In this document: positions 34,057-43,825 of the stretch, piece by piece
How the letters are laid out: each line of letters begins with the position of its first letter
Numbering within the stretch: the stretch's first letter is position 1
Assembly (NCBI GenBank): GCA_017619675.1
Contig: JAFZRX010000007.1
Span: 62,001 to 126,000, forward strand
DNA length: 64,000 nt
Origin: Bacteroidales bacterium
GTDB lineage: Bacteria > Bacteroidota > Bacteroidia > Bacteroidales > UBA932
Reading direction: 5' to 3'
Translations under genes and position numbers: made by a program
The notes under the pieces: model-generated
The model's database searches: none
What the model saw: the letters and a program-made list of their open reading frames with translations, nothing else
Told to the model about the DNA's origin: nothing

Positions 34057-35583
34057 AGTCCTCCTTCTGGCACTTATTTCAGGAGATTCATATACCAGGA
34101 CGGTGTAGTCGTCATTGTACAGGTCGTACGGATAATTGTAATAATCAGGAAGAACGTTCCAGCGCAGCGCAAGGTCGATGAAGAACGGGCTGTCAGGCTG
34201 TGCGAATCCTACACCTCCGGAATAAGACCGGCGGACGGAGTAGTTGCCCGCAGACAGTTTGCGGCTGTTCTCGGTGAAACCTGCGCGGAGCGCGAACGCG
34301 GGAGTGAGCATAAGTTCTGCACCAATGCGGTACTGGTTCGCGACACCGGCGTTGTACAGGATGTCGGAATTGACATCTGATACCATCGGTGAATACTCGG
34401 AGGAACCGACACGGCTGAGTGAGTAATACATCTTGCTGTAGTCAGTGTGCTCCCAGTCAAAGCTTACCAGACCAAGTCCGGCAATGGTGTAGGCGACGCC
34501 GAGGCCAGCGATGGACGGAGTCCTGAGCGTGTATGCGAAGTGGCCGTCGGCAGCCTTGGTCTCGTTTCCGGTGATCTCGGTAGCCTGCAGGTAAGAGCTC
34601 CAGCCGTAGGTTTCCTCAATTGAGAATACGGTAGGGGTCTGATAGGTTGCGGCTACGCGGAGGCCTCCGATCGGGCGCCAGATAACTCCGAACTTGGCGT
34701 ATACGCCTCCTCCGGTGTACGCTGTGTACTCATACTCCTCGGAACGGCGGAAGCCGGTCTGGAAGAAGCCGTCACGCAGCGATGTCTCGGTGAAGGTGAA
34801 GTCGTCCCTGTAGTCAAATACCGGAAGGCCGATGTTGACTCCCAGGTAGAGCTGGTCGAGATAGTTGTATCCGAAGTTAAGCAACAGGTCCGTCTTGGCT
34901 CCTGAACGCCTGCGGAAGTAGTCCTGGCCTATCTGGTCTCCCAGTTCCACGAAAATCTCGCCTGTATCCTCGTCGATATACTTGTTCTCGGTAGCACCTA
35001 TGTACTGGTCCGTGGTTCCGGTAATCTCGTCGATGAGATATGCGTCGAATGCGGTCTGGAGGTCATAATAGCCTGAGTTGCCGTCCTCGAAATAACTGTG
35101 GTCTATTCCGTTGGCCAACTGGGCCAGTGCTCCCAGCTGGGAGGTGCTGGCGTTCTTTCCGAATACGGAGAAGGTCTCGGAATAAACATTGGTGGTATTG
35201 GCTACGAAGCCGAACGTGATGCTGCTTCCGGATCCCACAGGGAATACCATTGTAGTGCCCACGTTAGGCAGTTTGCCCGTTGTCTTGTTAAGCTGGTTGA
35301 AATATTTGTCACCTTCCGGTGAATTGAAGGATGTACCCATCCTGGAGGTGGTGAACCCCGGAGAGAACGTAACCTGAGAGTAGTTGGCGACAGCCGAGCC
35401 GGCCGGGTTGATCCCAATCGAGCCCAAATCTCCGCCCAATGCTGAAACTGCGTTTCCGAGTGCCATGGTGCGTGCAGTACCGTAATAGTTGTTTTCTGCC
35501 GCAAGAAGCGCTCCGTCCAAGGTCTGCGCCTGGAGGGAAACTGCCGCAAAGAGCAACAGTCCCGCAAAATATAATCTTCTCAT
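34021..35583 (-). CDS. FadL/OmpP1-like outer-membrane beta-barrel protein
   Basis: 520 residues with a signal peptide ending SLQAQ. The mature start TARTMALGNAVSALGGDLGSIGINPAG is the Bacteroidota form of the OmpP1/FadL N-terminus (plug or hatch region). Repeating amphipathic strands and a final aromatic residue (VTVGLRF) support a 14-strand barrel. Family members let hydrophobic compounds through the outer membrane; substrate unknown. Probably transcribed with the upstream lipoprotein gene; the 56-nt gap shows no convincing promoter. Confidence 0.85.
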   Translation of the reverse strand: MRRLYFAGLLLFAAVSLQAQTLDGALLAAENNYYGTARTMALGNAVSALGGDLGSIGINPAGSAVANYSQVTFSPGFTTSRMGTSFNSPEGDKYFNQLNKTTGKLPNVGTTMVFPVGSGSSITFGFVANTTNVYSETFSVFGKNASTSQLGALAQLANGIDHSYFEDGNSGYYDLQTAFDAYLIDEITGTTDQYIGATENKYIDEDTGEIFVELGDQIGQDYFRRRSGAKTDLLLNFGYNYLDQLYLGVNIGLPVFDYRDDFTFTETSLRDGFFQTGFRRSEEYEYTAYTGGGVYAKFGVIWRPIGGLRVAATYQTPTVFSIEETYGWSSYLQATEITGNETKAADGHFAYTLRTPSIAGLGVAYTIAGLGLVSFDWEHTDYSKMYYSLSRVGSSEYSPMVSDVNSDILYNAGVANQYRIGAELMLTPAFALRAGFTENSRKLSAGNYSVRRSYSGGVGFAQPDSPFFIDLALRWNVLPDYYNYPYDLYNDDYTVLVYESPEISARRRTLDAVVTVGLRF

Positions 35584-35639
35584 AATTGCTGTCGAGGTAT
35601 TAAATTAAACATTCTGGTTACCGTGGGGCCGGAGCGCGG

Positions 35640-36893
35640 CTACCTGCCGCGTCCTCCGCCGCCTCCACTGGATCCGCCGCTGTGTCCACCGCCGCCACCG
35701 GATGAGCCGCCGCCGCTATAGCCGCCGCCACCGCCGCCGCTGTATCCGCCGCCGGATGAGCCGCTTGAACGGCTTACGGAGCCGGATGACCTGCTGACAG
35801 AGCCGGAAGACCTGCTGGTGCTGCCTGAAGACCTGCTTACGGAGCCTGAGGACCTGTTCACGGATGAATTGCCGGAGTTGTAGGATCCTGAAGAGCTGCC
35901 GGTTGAGCGGGAGCTTGAAGGAACAGCCCTGCGGTAAGTGGTGTTAGCCGCTGAACCGTTGGTTGCGCGGGTGCTGGCACTTGAGCTGGAAGAAGAAGCA
36001 GATGCCGAAGAAGACCTGGTCTGAACGTTTGAGGTTGTTCCGGCGGGCCTGCTGCTGGTTCCGGCAACCCTTGTGGTTGCGGAGGAGCCTGCAGGCAGAC
36101 GGCGTACGGTAGAAGAACCTGCGTTGCCAGACGTTGCCTTGGTTCCGGCAGTAGTAGCGGTCCTGGTCACGCCTCCGGAAGTGCTGACTGCGGCACGCGG
36201 GGCGAAACCGATGTTAGTCCTGTTGGGCTGATTCATGTGGATGCCAGGACCTGCATAGTATCCCGGATGGTGATGTCCGCCTCCGTGATAGTACGGATAG
36301 TATGCGCTATAGTAGCCGTAGTAGCCTCCATAGTAGCCGTGATAGCCGTAGTACCAGGGATCGTAGTACCAAGGGGAATAATACCAGGATGAGTAATATG
36401 GACGATAGTAGAATGGATCGTACCATCCGCCGTAGTACCAGGGGTCATACCAGAACGGGTCGTACCAGAAGGGGTCGTACCACCTGTAGTGCCAGCTGGC
36501 GTAAACGGAGTATGGATGATACCAGCTCCTGTAGAACGGGCTGCCCCAATAGCTGTATCCCCAGTAGGTGTCCCAGGAGGAACGCTCGTTGAGGGTGATT
36601 GATGACAGTCTGTTGTTATCGTTGAAATTCAGGGTCGCGGACATGTGCTCGGGAATGAAGAGGGTGTCAACTTTCTCTTCGTTCTTGAGGAAGATCTGTG
36701 AGCCGCGGGTCTTGCTGATTAGGTTTTGGGTTTCAGTATCGGGTACCTGAGATATAGGACGGGAAGTACTAACAGCATAGTAAATTCCATCCTGATACCT
36801 CTGGGAAGAAGTATCCTGAGCAACCTGGGTCAACGACACGCAGGAAGTCAGTGCGGCGAGAGCCGCCAAGGTGATAATAATGTGCCTTTTCAT
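35640..36893 (-). CDS. Tyr/Trp/Gly-rich lipoprotein with Ser/Gly-rich tail
   Basis: About 417 residues from the Met at 36893, which begins a lipoprotein signal (ALAALTSC). Layout: N-terminal domain (about 20-110) with a beta pattern and NDNNRLSSITLNERSSWDTYWG; aromatic repeats (about 115-215) built from units like WYDPF and YYG; a Thr/Ser stretch; then repeats of RSSGSVS and a Gly/Ser tail ending GGGGRGR. Low complexity makes homology hard to judge. Likely extracellular or periplasmic, perhaps adhesive or structural. It has a real-looking AGGAGG ribosome-binding site, unlike its neighbours. Confidence 0.75.
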   Translation of the reverse strand: MKRHIIITLAALAALTSCVSLTQVAQDTSSQRYQDGIYYAVSTSRPISQVPDTETQNLISKTRGSQIFLKNEEKVDTLFIPEHMSATLNFNDNNRLSSITLNERSSWDTYWGYSYWGSPFYRSWYHPYSVYASWHYRWYDPFWYDPFWYDPWYYGGWYDPFYYRPYYSSWYYSPWYYDPWYYGYHGYYGGYYGYYSAYYPYYHGGGHHHPGYYAGPGIHMNQPNRTNIGFAPRAAVSTSGGVTRTATTAGTKATSGNAGSSTVRRLPAGSSATTRVAGTSSRPAGTTSNVQTRSSSASASSSSSSASTRATNGSAANTTYRRAVPSSSRSTGSSSGSYNSGNSSVNRSSGSVSRSSGSTSRSSGSVSRSSGSVSRSSGSSGGGYSGGGGGGYSGGGSSGGGGGHSGGSSGGGGGRGR

Positions 36894-36900
36894 AATAGAA

Positions 36901-36906
36901 CCTCCT
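36901..36906 (-). promoter_or_regulatory. Shine-Dalgarno-like site of the aromatic lipoprotein
   Basis: Minus-strand AGGAGG, 7 nt before the ATG at 36893. It supports that start rather than the one at 36920. Such sites are otherwise absent in this window. Confidence 0.5.
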
Positions 36907-36928
36907 ATAATATCATTCAAATAAATTG

Positions 36929-36936
36929 TATCTTTG
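36929..36936 (+). promoter_or_regulatory. proS operon -7 box
   Basis: TATCTTTG, perfect consensus, about 67 nt before the proS ATG. The opposing gene may use TTTATTTG (minus strand, 36918-36925), one mismatch. Confidence 0.5.
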
Positions 36937-37003
36937 CAACAAGCATTTGCAAGAACTATGCAAGTTTACAAAAAAAGTAAGTAATAAACAATAAAATAAA
37001 AAA

Positions 37004-38482
37004 ATGGCTAAAGAAGTGACAGCCCGTTCAGAGAATTACTCTCAGTGGTACAATGACTTAGTGGTTAAGGCGGACCTTGCGGAACAATCCGCGGTCAGAG
37101 GGTGTATGGTCATAAAACCGTACGGATATGCGATCTGGGAAAAGATGCAGTCCGTGCTGGACGGCATGTTCAAGAAGACCGGCGTACAGAACGCATATTT
37201 CCCGCTTTTCATCCCCAAATCCTTCTTCAGCAAGGAGGCCGAGCACGTGGCAGGCTTTGCTAAGGAGTGCGCGGTGGTTACGCATCACCGCCTGATGAAT
37301 TCCCCAGACGGGAAGGGCGTGGTAGTGGACCCGGAGGCTAAACTGGAAGAAGAACTTATCGTGAGGCCAACCTCCGAGACCATCATATGGAGCGTATACA
37401 AGAACTGGATAACGTCATGGAGGGACCTCCCCATCCTTTGCAACCAGTGGTGCAACGTGGTGCGCTGGGAGATGCGCACGCGTCCTTTCCTCCGCACGGC
37501 GGAGTTCCTGTGGCAGGAGGGGCACACGGCCCACTCATCGGCAGAAGAGGCTGAGGCTAAGGCTAACGAGATGGTCCAGGTCTATGCGGAATTCGCCCGC
37601 AAGACGCTGGCGCTCCCTGTGATCGTAGGTCACAAGAGCCCCAACGAGAGGTTCGCGGGCGCGCTGGACACCCTGACCATCGAGGCTATGATGCAGGATG
37701 GAAAGGCGCTGCAGGCGGGTACGTCGCATTTCCTGGGTCAGAATTTCGCGAAGTCGTTCGACGTGCAGTATTCTGACAAGGAAGGAAAATTGCAGTACGT
37801 GTGGGCTACGTCGTGGGGCGTGAGCACGCGACTGATGGGAGCGCTCATAATGGCCCACGGCGACGACAACGGCCTTGTGCTTCCTCCGGCGCTGGCGCCA
37901 ATCCAGGTAGTGATGGTTCCTATCTACAAAACAGATGAGGAGCGCGCCGCGGTCCTGGAGAAACTGGACGCCATAAAGAAAGAACTGGAGGCGAAAGGCC
38001 ATTCAGTGAAGGTTGACGCAAGGGATACCATCCGCCCGGGATTCAAGTTCGCGGAGTGGGAGCTCAAGGGAGTTCCGGTGCGCCTGGCAATGGGAGCGCG
38101 CGACCTTGCCAACGGCACCGTGGAGGTAGCCCGCAGGGACACCCTCACAAAGGAAACGATGGCCCTGGAGGGCATTGCAGAGCACATTGACAGCCTGCTG
38201 GATGACATCCAGGCCAACATATACAACAAGGCCATAGCCTTCCGCGACAGCCGCGTACAGAAGTGCGACAGCTGGGAGGAGTTCAAGACTGAGATACAGA
38301 ACGGCAAGTTCCTCCTGTGCCACTGGGACGGCACGGCAGAGACCGAGCAGAAGATCAAGGACGAAACCAAGGCTACCATACGCTGCATCCCTATAGACAG
38401 TTACGTCTGCGAGGAAGAAGGCAAGGACATCTATTCCGGAAAGCCTTCAAAGTGCAGGGTGGTTTACGCAATAGCATATTAG
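37004..38482 (+). CDS. proS: Prolyl-tRNA synthetase, archaeal/eukaryotic type
   Basis: 492 residues, class II, without the editing insertion of the E. coli type. Motif 2 region [24 protein letters not shown], and the early block [13 protein letters not shown]. The anticodon domain and the C-terminal zinc-like domain end in CRVVYAIAY. This form is standard in Bacteroidota. First gene of proS-DUF3078-tilS-esterase, spacing 4, 0 and 12 nt. Confidence 0.96.
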   Translation: MAKEVTARSENYSQWYNDLVVKADLAEQSAVRGCMVIKPYGYAIWEKMQSVLDGMFKKTGVQNAYFPLFIPKSFFSKEAEHVAGFAKECAVVTHHRLMNSPDGKGVVVDPEAKLEEELIVRPTSETIIWSVYKNWITSWRDLPILCNQWCNVVRWEMRTRPFLRTAEFLWQEGHTAHSSAEEAEAKANEMVQVYAEFARKTLALPVIVGHKSPNERFAGALDTLTIEAMMQDGKALQAGTSHFLGQNFAKSFDVQYSDKEGKLQYVWATSWGVSTRLMGALIMAHGDDNGLVLPPALAPIQVVMVPIYKTDEERAAVLEKLDAIKKELEAKGHSVKVDARDTIRPGFKFAEWELKGVPVRLAMGARDLANGTVEVARRDTLTKETMALEGIAEHIDSLLDDIQANIYNKAIAFRDSRVQKCDSWEEFKTEIQNGKFLLCHWDGTAETEQKIKDETKATIRCIPIDSYVCEEEGKDIYSGKPSKCRVVYAIAY

Positions 38483-38486
38483 GATT

Positions 38487-39485
38487 ATGAAAAAGAGCAT
38501 TCTCATAATTGCGGCCGCGCTTATGGCCGCTCAGGCGCTGTCATATGCACAGGCCGTAATGACCGACGCAGAGAAGGCCGCAGCAGCCGCGGCCGCGATA
38601 ATCCAGAACGCCCCCAAGGCCCAGGAAGAGGCTGAAAAGCCTCAGTACTGGGACAAGAGCATGGAGGTCAACTTCGGATTCAACGAGACAAATCTCACCA
38701 ACTGGGCCGCGGGAGGATTCAACACCCTCATGTTCACATCTTCCATAGACACAAAGGCCAACTATAAGAAAGACCTCACATCCTGGAACAACCGCCTCCA
38801 GCTGGACTACGGTTTCCTGCGCTCGTCAGACAAGCCGGGAGTATTCCAGAAGAGCAATGACCGCATGTACCTTGAGAGCGGCTGGGCGTATAAGACCTCA
38901 AAGGATTCCAAGTGGAACTATTCCGCCGGCTTCGACTTCCGCTCACAGTTCACGCGCACTCCGGTCAAGTACCTGAGCAACGAGGACGGAAAATGGTACG
39001 GGGACGGTCTTAAATCCGGTTTCTTCTCCCCCGCATACGTCAATCTTGCGCTTGGTATGGAATGGGTGCCCAAGGAGTGGTTCAACATTACTTTCTCCCC
39101 TTTCACCGGAGGCCTCGTAATATGTTCGATTCCTGAACTGCGCAAGCAATACGGTATGCTCCCGTTTGACAATGACCCGGAGAAATACCACAGCGTGCTG
39201 TTCATGTTCGGTGCCCAGATCAAGACAAACTTCAAGATGACCATCAACGACGTGTTCGCATACGACACCCAGCTGGTGCTCTTCTCCAACTATCTGGACC
39301 ATCCTGAAAGGCTCCGCGTAAACTGGGACAACAAACTGAGCTGGCAGGTTGCCAAGTTCATAAAACTGGCTTTCAACACCTGGCTGATATATGATCCGCG
39401 CGTGATAATCGACGGAGAGGACAGGGTTCAGTTCAAGGAAGCTTTCACCATCAACCTCTCCTACACGTTCAAACCGCGTAAATAA
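38487..39485 (+). CDS. DUF3078 outer-membrane-type protein
   Basis: 332 residues. Signal peptide (ALMAAQALSYAQA), an Ala/Glu-rich helix, then a beta-rich domain beginning MEVNFGFNETNLTNWAAGGFN, the hallmark of DUF3078. Alternating strands and the terminal INLSYTFKPRK suggest a small outer-membrane barrel. Function unknown; the family is restricted to Bacteroidota. Directly joined to tilS, with no intergenic base. Confidence 0.85.
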   Translation: MKKSILIIAAALMAAQALSYAQAVMTDAEKAAAAAAAIIQNAPKAQEEAEKPQYWDKSMEVNFGFNETNLTNWAAGGFNTLMFTSSIDTKANYKKDLTSWNNRLQLDYGFLRSSDKPGVFQKSNDRMYLESGWAYKTSKDSKWNYSAGFDFRSQFTRTPVKYLSNEDGKWYGDGLKSGFFSPAYVNLALGMEWVPKEWFNITFSPFTGGLVICSIPELRKQYGMLPFDNDPEKYHSVLFMFGAQIKTNFKMTINDVFAYDTQLVLFSNYLDHPERLRVNWDNKLSWQVAKFIKLAFNTWLIYDPRVIIDGEDRVQFKEAFTINLSYTFKPRK

Positions 39486-40796
39486 ATGAAAATCCTGCTT
39501 GCAGTAAGCGGCGGCATAGACTCTATGTTTATGGCGGAACGGTTCCTTGCTACCGACGGAGCCGGCGCCATTGCCGTTGCGCACTGCAACTTCGGTCTCC
39601 GCGGCTCGGAGAGCGACGGAGACGAAGCCTTCGTGCGCGACTGGTGCGCGCGCAAGGGCGTGGAGTTCATCAGCAAGCGCTTCGACACGTCAAAATATGC
39701 GGTGGAGAAAGGGATCAGCATTGAAATGGCGGCGCGCGAGCAGCGGTACGCCTGGTTCGCGGAGCTTTGCCGCGAACGGGGCTTCAGCTGCGTGGCTGTG
39801 GCCCACAATGCGGATGACAACGCTGAGACGCTGTTCCTGAACCTGCTTCGGGGCACGGGCGGGCGCGGCCTGCGTGGGATGCAGGCGCGCGGCACGGTGC
39901 CCGGCGCACCTGACGTGACGCTTATCCGCCCTCTGCTGAGCATGACCCGCAAGGAAATCCAGGACTGGATGACCGCCGCCGGGGCAGGCTGGCGGGAAGA
40001 CAGCACCAACGCAGGGAGCGTGTTCAAGCGCAACAAGATACGCAACAAGGTCTTCCCGTTGCTCAAGGAGATGAACCCGTCGTTCGTGAAGACGGTCACG
40101 CGCAGCATGGGCTACTTCTCCCAGGAAGACGACATAGCGGAAGATTACTATCAGGAACACAAGGAGAAAGTTTTCAGTGACGGACGCATAGACGTAAAGG
40201 CGCTTATGGGCCTCAAACACTGGGAATACGTTCTCTATAGGATAGCGGAGCCGTACGGCTTCAACATGCAGGCAATAGACGCCATGGCGCGCAGCCTCAA
40301 GGAGCCGGGACAGTTCGCCGGTAAAATTTTCACCGGCGAAGGATACCAGATGGTATCGTCATCTGACTCGCTGATTATCAGCGAGATAAAGCAGGGAGAA
40401 AAACAGGAGGGGCTTGTGATTGAGCAGGAAGGAGAGTATGGCTTCAACGGAAGCACCATTAATATACGCCTGTATCCACGCACTCCTGACATGGCGCTGG
40501 AACAGCCTGTCGGAACGCTCATCTTTGATGCTGAAAAGGTGTCGTTTCCGTTTAAACTGCGCACCTGGCAGAAGGGAGACTGGCTCAACCCGCTGGGTCT
40601 GAGAGGCCGCAAGAAACTGTCAGATATGTTCACGGACCTGAGGTTCTCCTTGCTGGATAAAGAGGACGCCATTGTCCTGCAGACAGAATCAATGCCTGAA
40701 GGGCATATAGGCGCCCTGATCGGAAGGCGCATCGACGACTCCCTCAAGGTAACGCCGGACACGCAGAAAGTCCTGATGATTAGACTAACCAAATAA
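39486..40796 (+). CDS. tilS: tRNA(Ile)-lysidine synthase
   Basis: 436 residues. Modifies C34 of tRNA-Ile(CAU) with lysine so it reads AUA. PP-loop AVSGGIDSMFMAERF (6-20), HCNFGLRGSESDGDE, AREQRYAWF, VAHNADDNAETLFLNLLRGTG and the C-terminal TilS domain (RTWQKGDWLNPLGLRGRKKLSDMF). Typical length and order for Bacteroidota. Confidence 0.95.
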   Translation: MKILLAVSGGIDSMFMAERFLATDGAGAIAVAHCNFGLRGSESDGDEAFVRDWCARKGVEFISKRFDTSKYAVEKGISIEMAAREQRYAWFAELCRERGFSCVAVAHNADDNAETLFLNLLRGTGGRGLRGMQARGTVPGAPDVTLIRPLLSMTRKEIQDWMTAAGAGWREDSTNAGSVFKRNKIRNKVFPLLKEMNPSFVKTVTRSMGYFSQEDDIAEDYYQEHKEKVFSDGRIDVKALMGLKHWEYVLYRIAEPYGFNMQAIDAMARSLKEPGQFAGKIFTGEGYQMVSSSDSLIISEIKQGEKQEGLVIEQEGEYGFNGSTINIRLYPRTPDMALEQPVGTLIFDAEKVSFPFKLRTWQKGDWLNPLGLRGRKKLSDMFTDLRFSLLDKEDAIVLQTESMPEGHIGALIGRRIDDSLKVTPDTQKVLMIRLTK

Positions 40797-41927
<1,131 letters not shown>

Positions 41928-41930
41928 CGG

Positions 41931-43370
41931 CTAGAACTTCTTGCCAAAGACGATGCTCAGGAAAGTCATGCCCAGGATACGGATGTCGAACCACCATGAA
42001 CGGTGCTTCAGATAGTACAGGTCGTATTCCAGACGGGTGAGCATCTTTTCCATAGAATCCGTATATCCGTTCCGGAGAGTAGCGTATGACGTTACACCGG
42101 GACGGATTTGGTATAGATAGAAGTACCTGGGATCTACCTTTGCAATCTGGTCTATGTAGAACTTGCGTTCAGGGCGCGGGCCTATGAAGGCCATGTCGCC
42201 CATGAACACGTTCCACAGTTGCGGAAGCTCGTCAAGGTGATGTGCGCGCAGGAAGCGTCCCACCTTGGTGAGGCGCTCGTCCTTGTCTCCTGAGAAGAGG
42301 GCCGGGCCTGCGGCCTCGGCATCAACTCTCATCGAGCGGAACTTAAGAATCTTGAACGGGCGGCCAAAACGGCCGATGCGCTCCTGCTTGTAGATAGCGG
42401 GGCCACCATCCTCCAACTTCACCGCTATCCAGCATATCAGGAAAAGCGGGGAGAAGACTATCAGCAGGATGAAAGCAAGGACGCAATCCACGGCGCGCTT
42501 GACAGTGCGCTCAAATGTTGTCATTCCGTCCTCTATGAACTCGCTCTTTGCGGCCACTTCGTTGGCCAGGTTCTGCGAGAAGGTTGCCATCTCGGGATTA
42601 TCGATAACCTGAGGGCTCAGGATATGGACTCCAAGGTCCATGCAGAAGGAAATGAGGTTCGCCTTGCGCTCTTCAGGATCGTCAGCGGTGAAGATCAGGC
42701 ACTGGAAATCGGACTTCTCCTTAATCTGCTTGACATCCTCAATCTCGCTGTAAACGAAGACGGGCTTACTCATGATTACAGTGTCCCGGCATTCTGCGCG
42801 TGAAGTGAGGAATCCTTCAACCCTGTAGTTGTCAGAGAGTTCCAGGCGGCTTGCCATGGCTACAGAATTATCCCCCACCCCATAGATAAGAACGCCTATA
42901 CGACGCACTTCCTGTCCAACGGAATTGCGGGCCATGTCAAAGGCAACAACCACAACAAGCCTGAGAAGAAGCAGGAACACAAAGGAGAGCAGGGCGTCCA
43001 TCAGGAGGACAAGCCACTCAATGCTTAATGCATAATACTTTATGGAACCCAGTAAAACCGCTATGCCCAGACCGACCTCCTTGCAGAGGACAGCGGCGAT
43101 GATCTTTCCTATGGATTTATAGGAAGAATGCCTGATTACTATCTTGTAGGTTCCTGTAAGCCAGAAAGCAAGGGCCGATGCTGCCGCTGAAAGCAGGAGC
43201 CATATCAGGATGAACCTGGTGAGATTTCCGAACGGATCGGACACAAAACGGATAAGAAGCACCGCAAAGAACGACGCTACCAGGGATATTACCATATCCA
43301 GGGCAAAAACCATCGCCGGGCTCAGATAATGTCCGCCCAGGTACTTCTTGATCTTGTCTGTAAGTGCCAA
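41931..43370 (-). CDS. Polyprenyl glycosylphosphotransferase (initiating enzyme of the exopolysaccharide)
   Basis: 479 residues. Several membrane segments (20-140), a CoA-binding-like domain (about 150-255), then the bacterial sugar transferase domain with KLEDGGPAIYKQERIGRFGRPF, KILKFRSMRVDAE and HHLDELPQLWNVFMGDMAFIG plus PRPERKFY. Adds the first sugar-phosphate to undecaprenyl phosphate at the inner membrane. The start appears to be TTG (43370), 11 nt after the HAD gene; no ATG is available nearby. Last gene of the locus. Confidence 0.92.
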   Translation of the reverse strand: MALTDKIKKYLGGHYLSPAMVFALDMVISLVASFFAVLLIRFVSDPFGNLTRFILIWLLLSAAASALAFWLTGTYKIVIRHSSYKSIGKIIAAVLCKEVGLGIAVLLGSIKYYALSIEWLVLLMDALLSFVFLLLLRLVVVVAFDMARNSVGQEVRRIGVLIYGVGDNSVAMASRLELSDNYRVEGFLTSRAECRDTVIMSKPVFVYSEIEDVKQIKEKSDFQCLIFTADDPEERKANLISFCMDLGVHILSPQVIDNPEMATFSQNLANEVAAKSEFIEDGMTTFERTVKRAVDCVLAFILLIVFSPLFLICWIAVKLEDGGPAIYKQERIGRFGRPFKILKFRSMRVDAEAAGPALFSGDKDERLTKVGRFLRAHHLDELPQLWNVFMGDMAFIGPRPERKFYIDQIAKVDPRYFYLYQIRPGVTSYATLRNGYTDSMEKMLTRLEYDLYYLKHRSWWFDIRILGMTFLSIVFGKKF

Positions 43371-43381
43371 AATGCTAATTA

Positions 43382-43825
43382 TTATCTGGCTCCCCTGCGA
43401 AGCCTTGCAAAGAGCCCGGCGCGTGAGCGGTCGCGCTCTTCCTCGTCATCGTCGTCAAGGCCGTTGAGAGCCTGTTCATAGGTTAAGTTGCGCGTAACCA
43501 TGCGGTAAATCATACCCCAGTCAGGAAGGCCGCCAACGTTGCGGTCGTCAATATAAACGTCCGCTATAAGCTTGCGCTGATGCCTTTCGCGCTGAATGCC
43601 GTTCTCAGGGTTGTTGCTGTTGACGGCGTAGAACTCAAGCCCCCTCTTGCGGCAGTATTCCACCGCCTCGTCCAGAAGCCTGCCCTCGCGGACGCTCCAC
43701 AGGATGATCTTGTGGTGCTCCGCAGAGAGCCGCTTGAGCGTGTCAATGGCAAAAGGAATCTCCTTGCCAATTTCCGGGTACTTGTGTTCTACTATTGTTC
43801 CGTCAAAGTCAACACCTATTGTCAT
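43382..43825 (-). CDS. HAD-superfamily phosphatase (BT_0820-like)
   Basis: 147 residues. HAD motif I GVDFDGTIVEHK (DxD), motif II-like ILWSVREGRLLD, and motif IV-like VYIDDRNVGGLPDWG. Small cap-less enzyme. It overlaps wzc by 4 nt, and a role in polysaccharide sugar metabolism is inferred from that only. The C-terminal tail is acidic then basic (DDDDEEERDRSR). Confidence 0.8.
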   Translation of the reverse strand: MTIGVDFDGTIVEHKYPEIGKEIPFAIDTLKRLSAEHHKIILWSVREGRLLDEAVEYCRKRGLEFYAVNSNNPENGIQRERHQRKLIADVYIDDRNVGGLPDWGMIYRMVTRNLTYEQALNGLDDDDEEERDRSRAGLFARLRRGAR

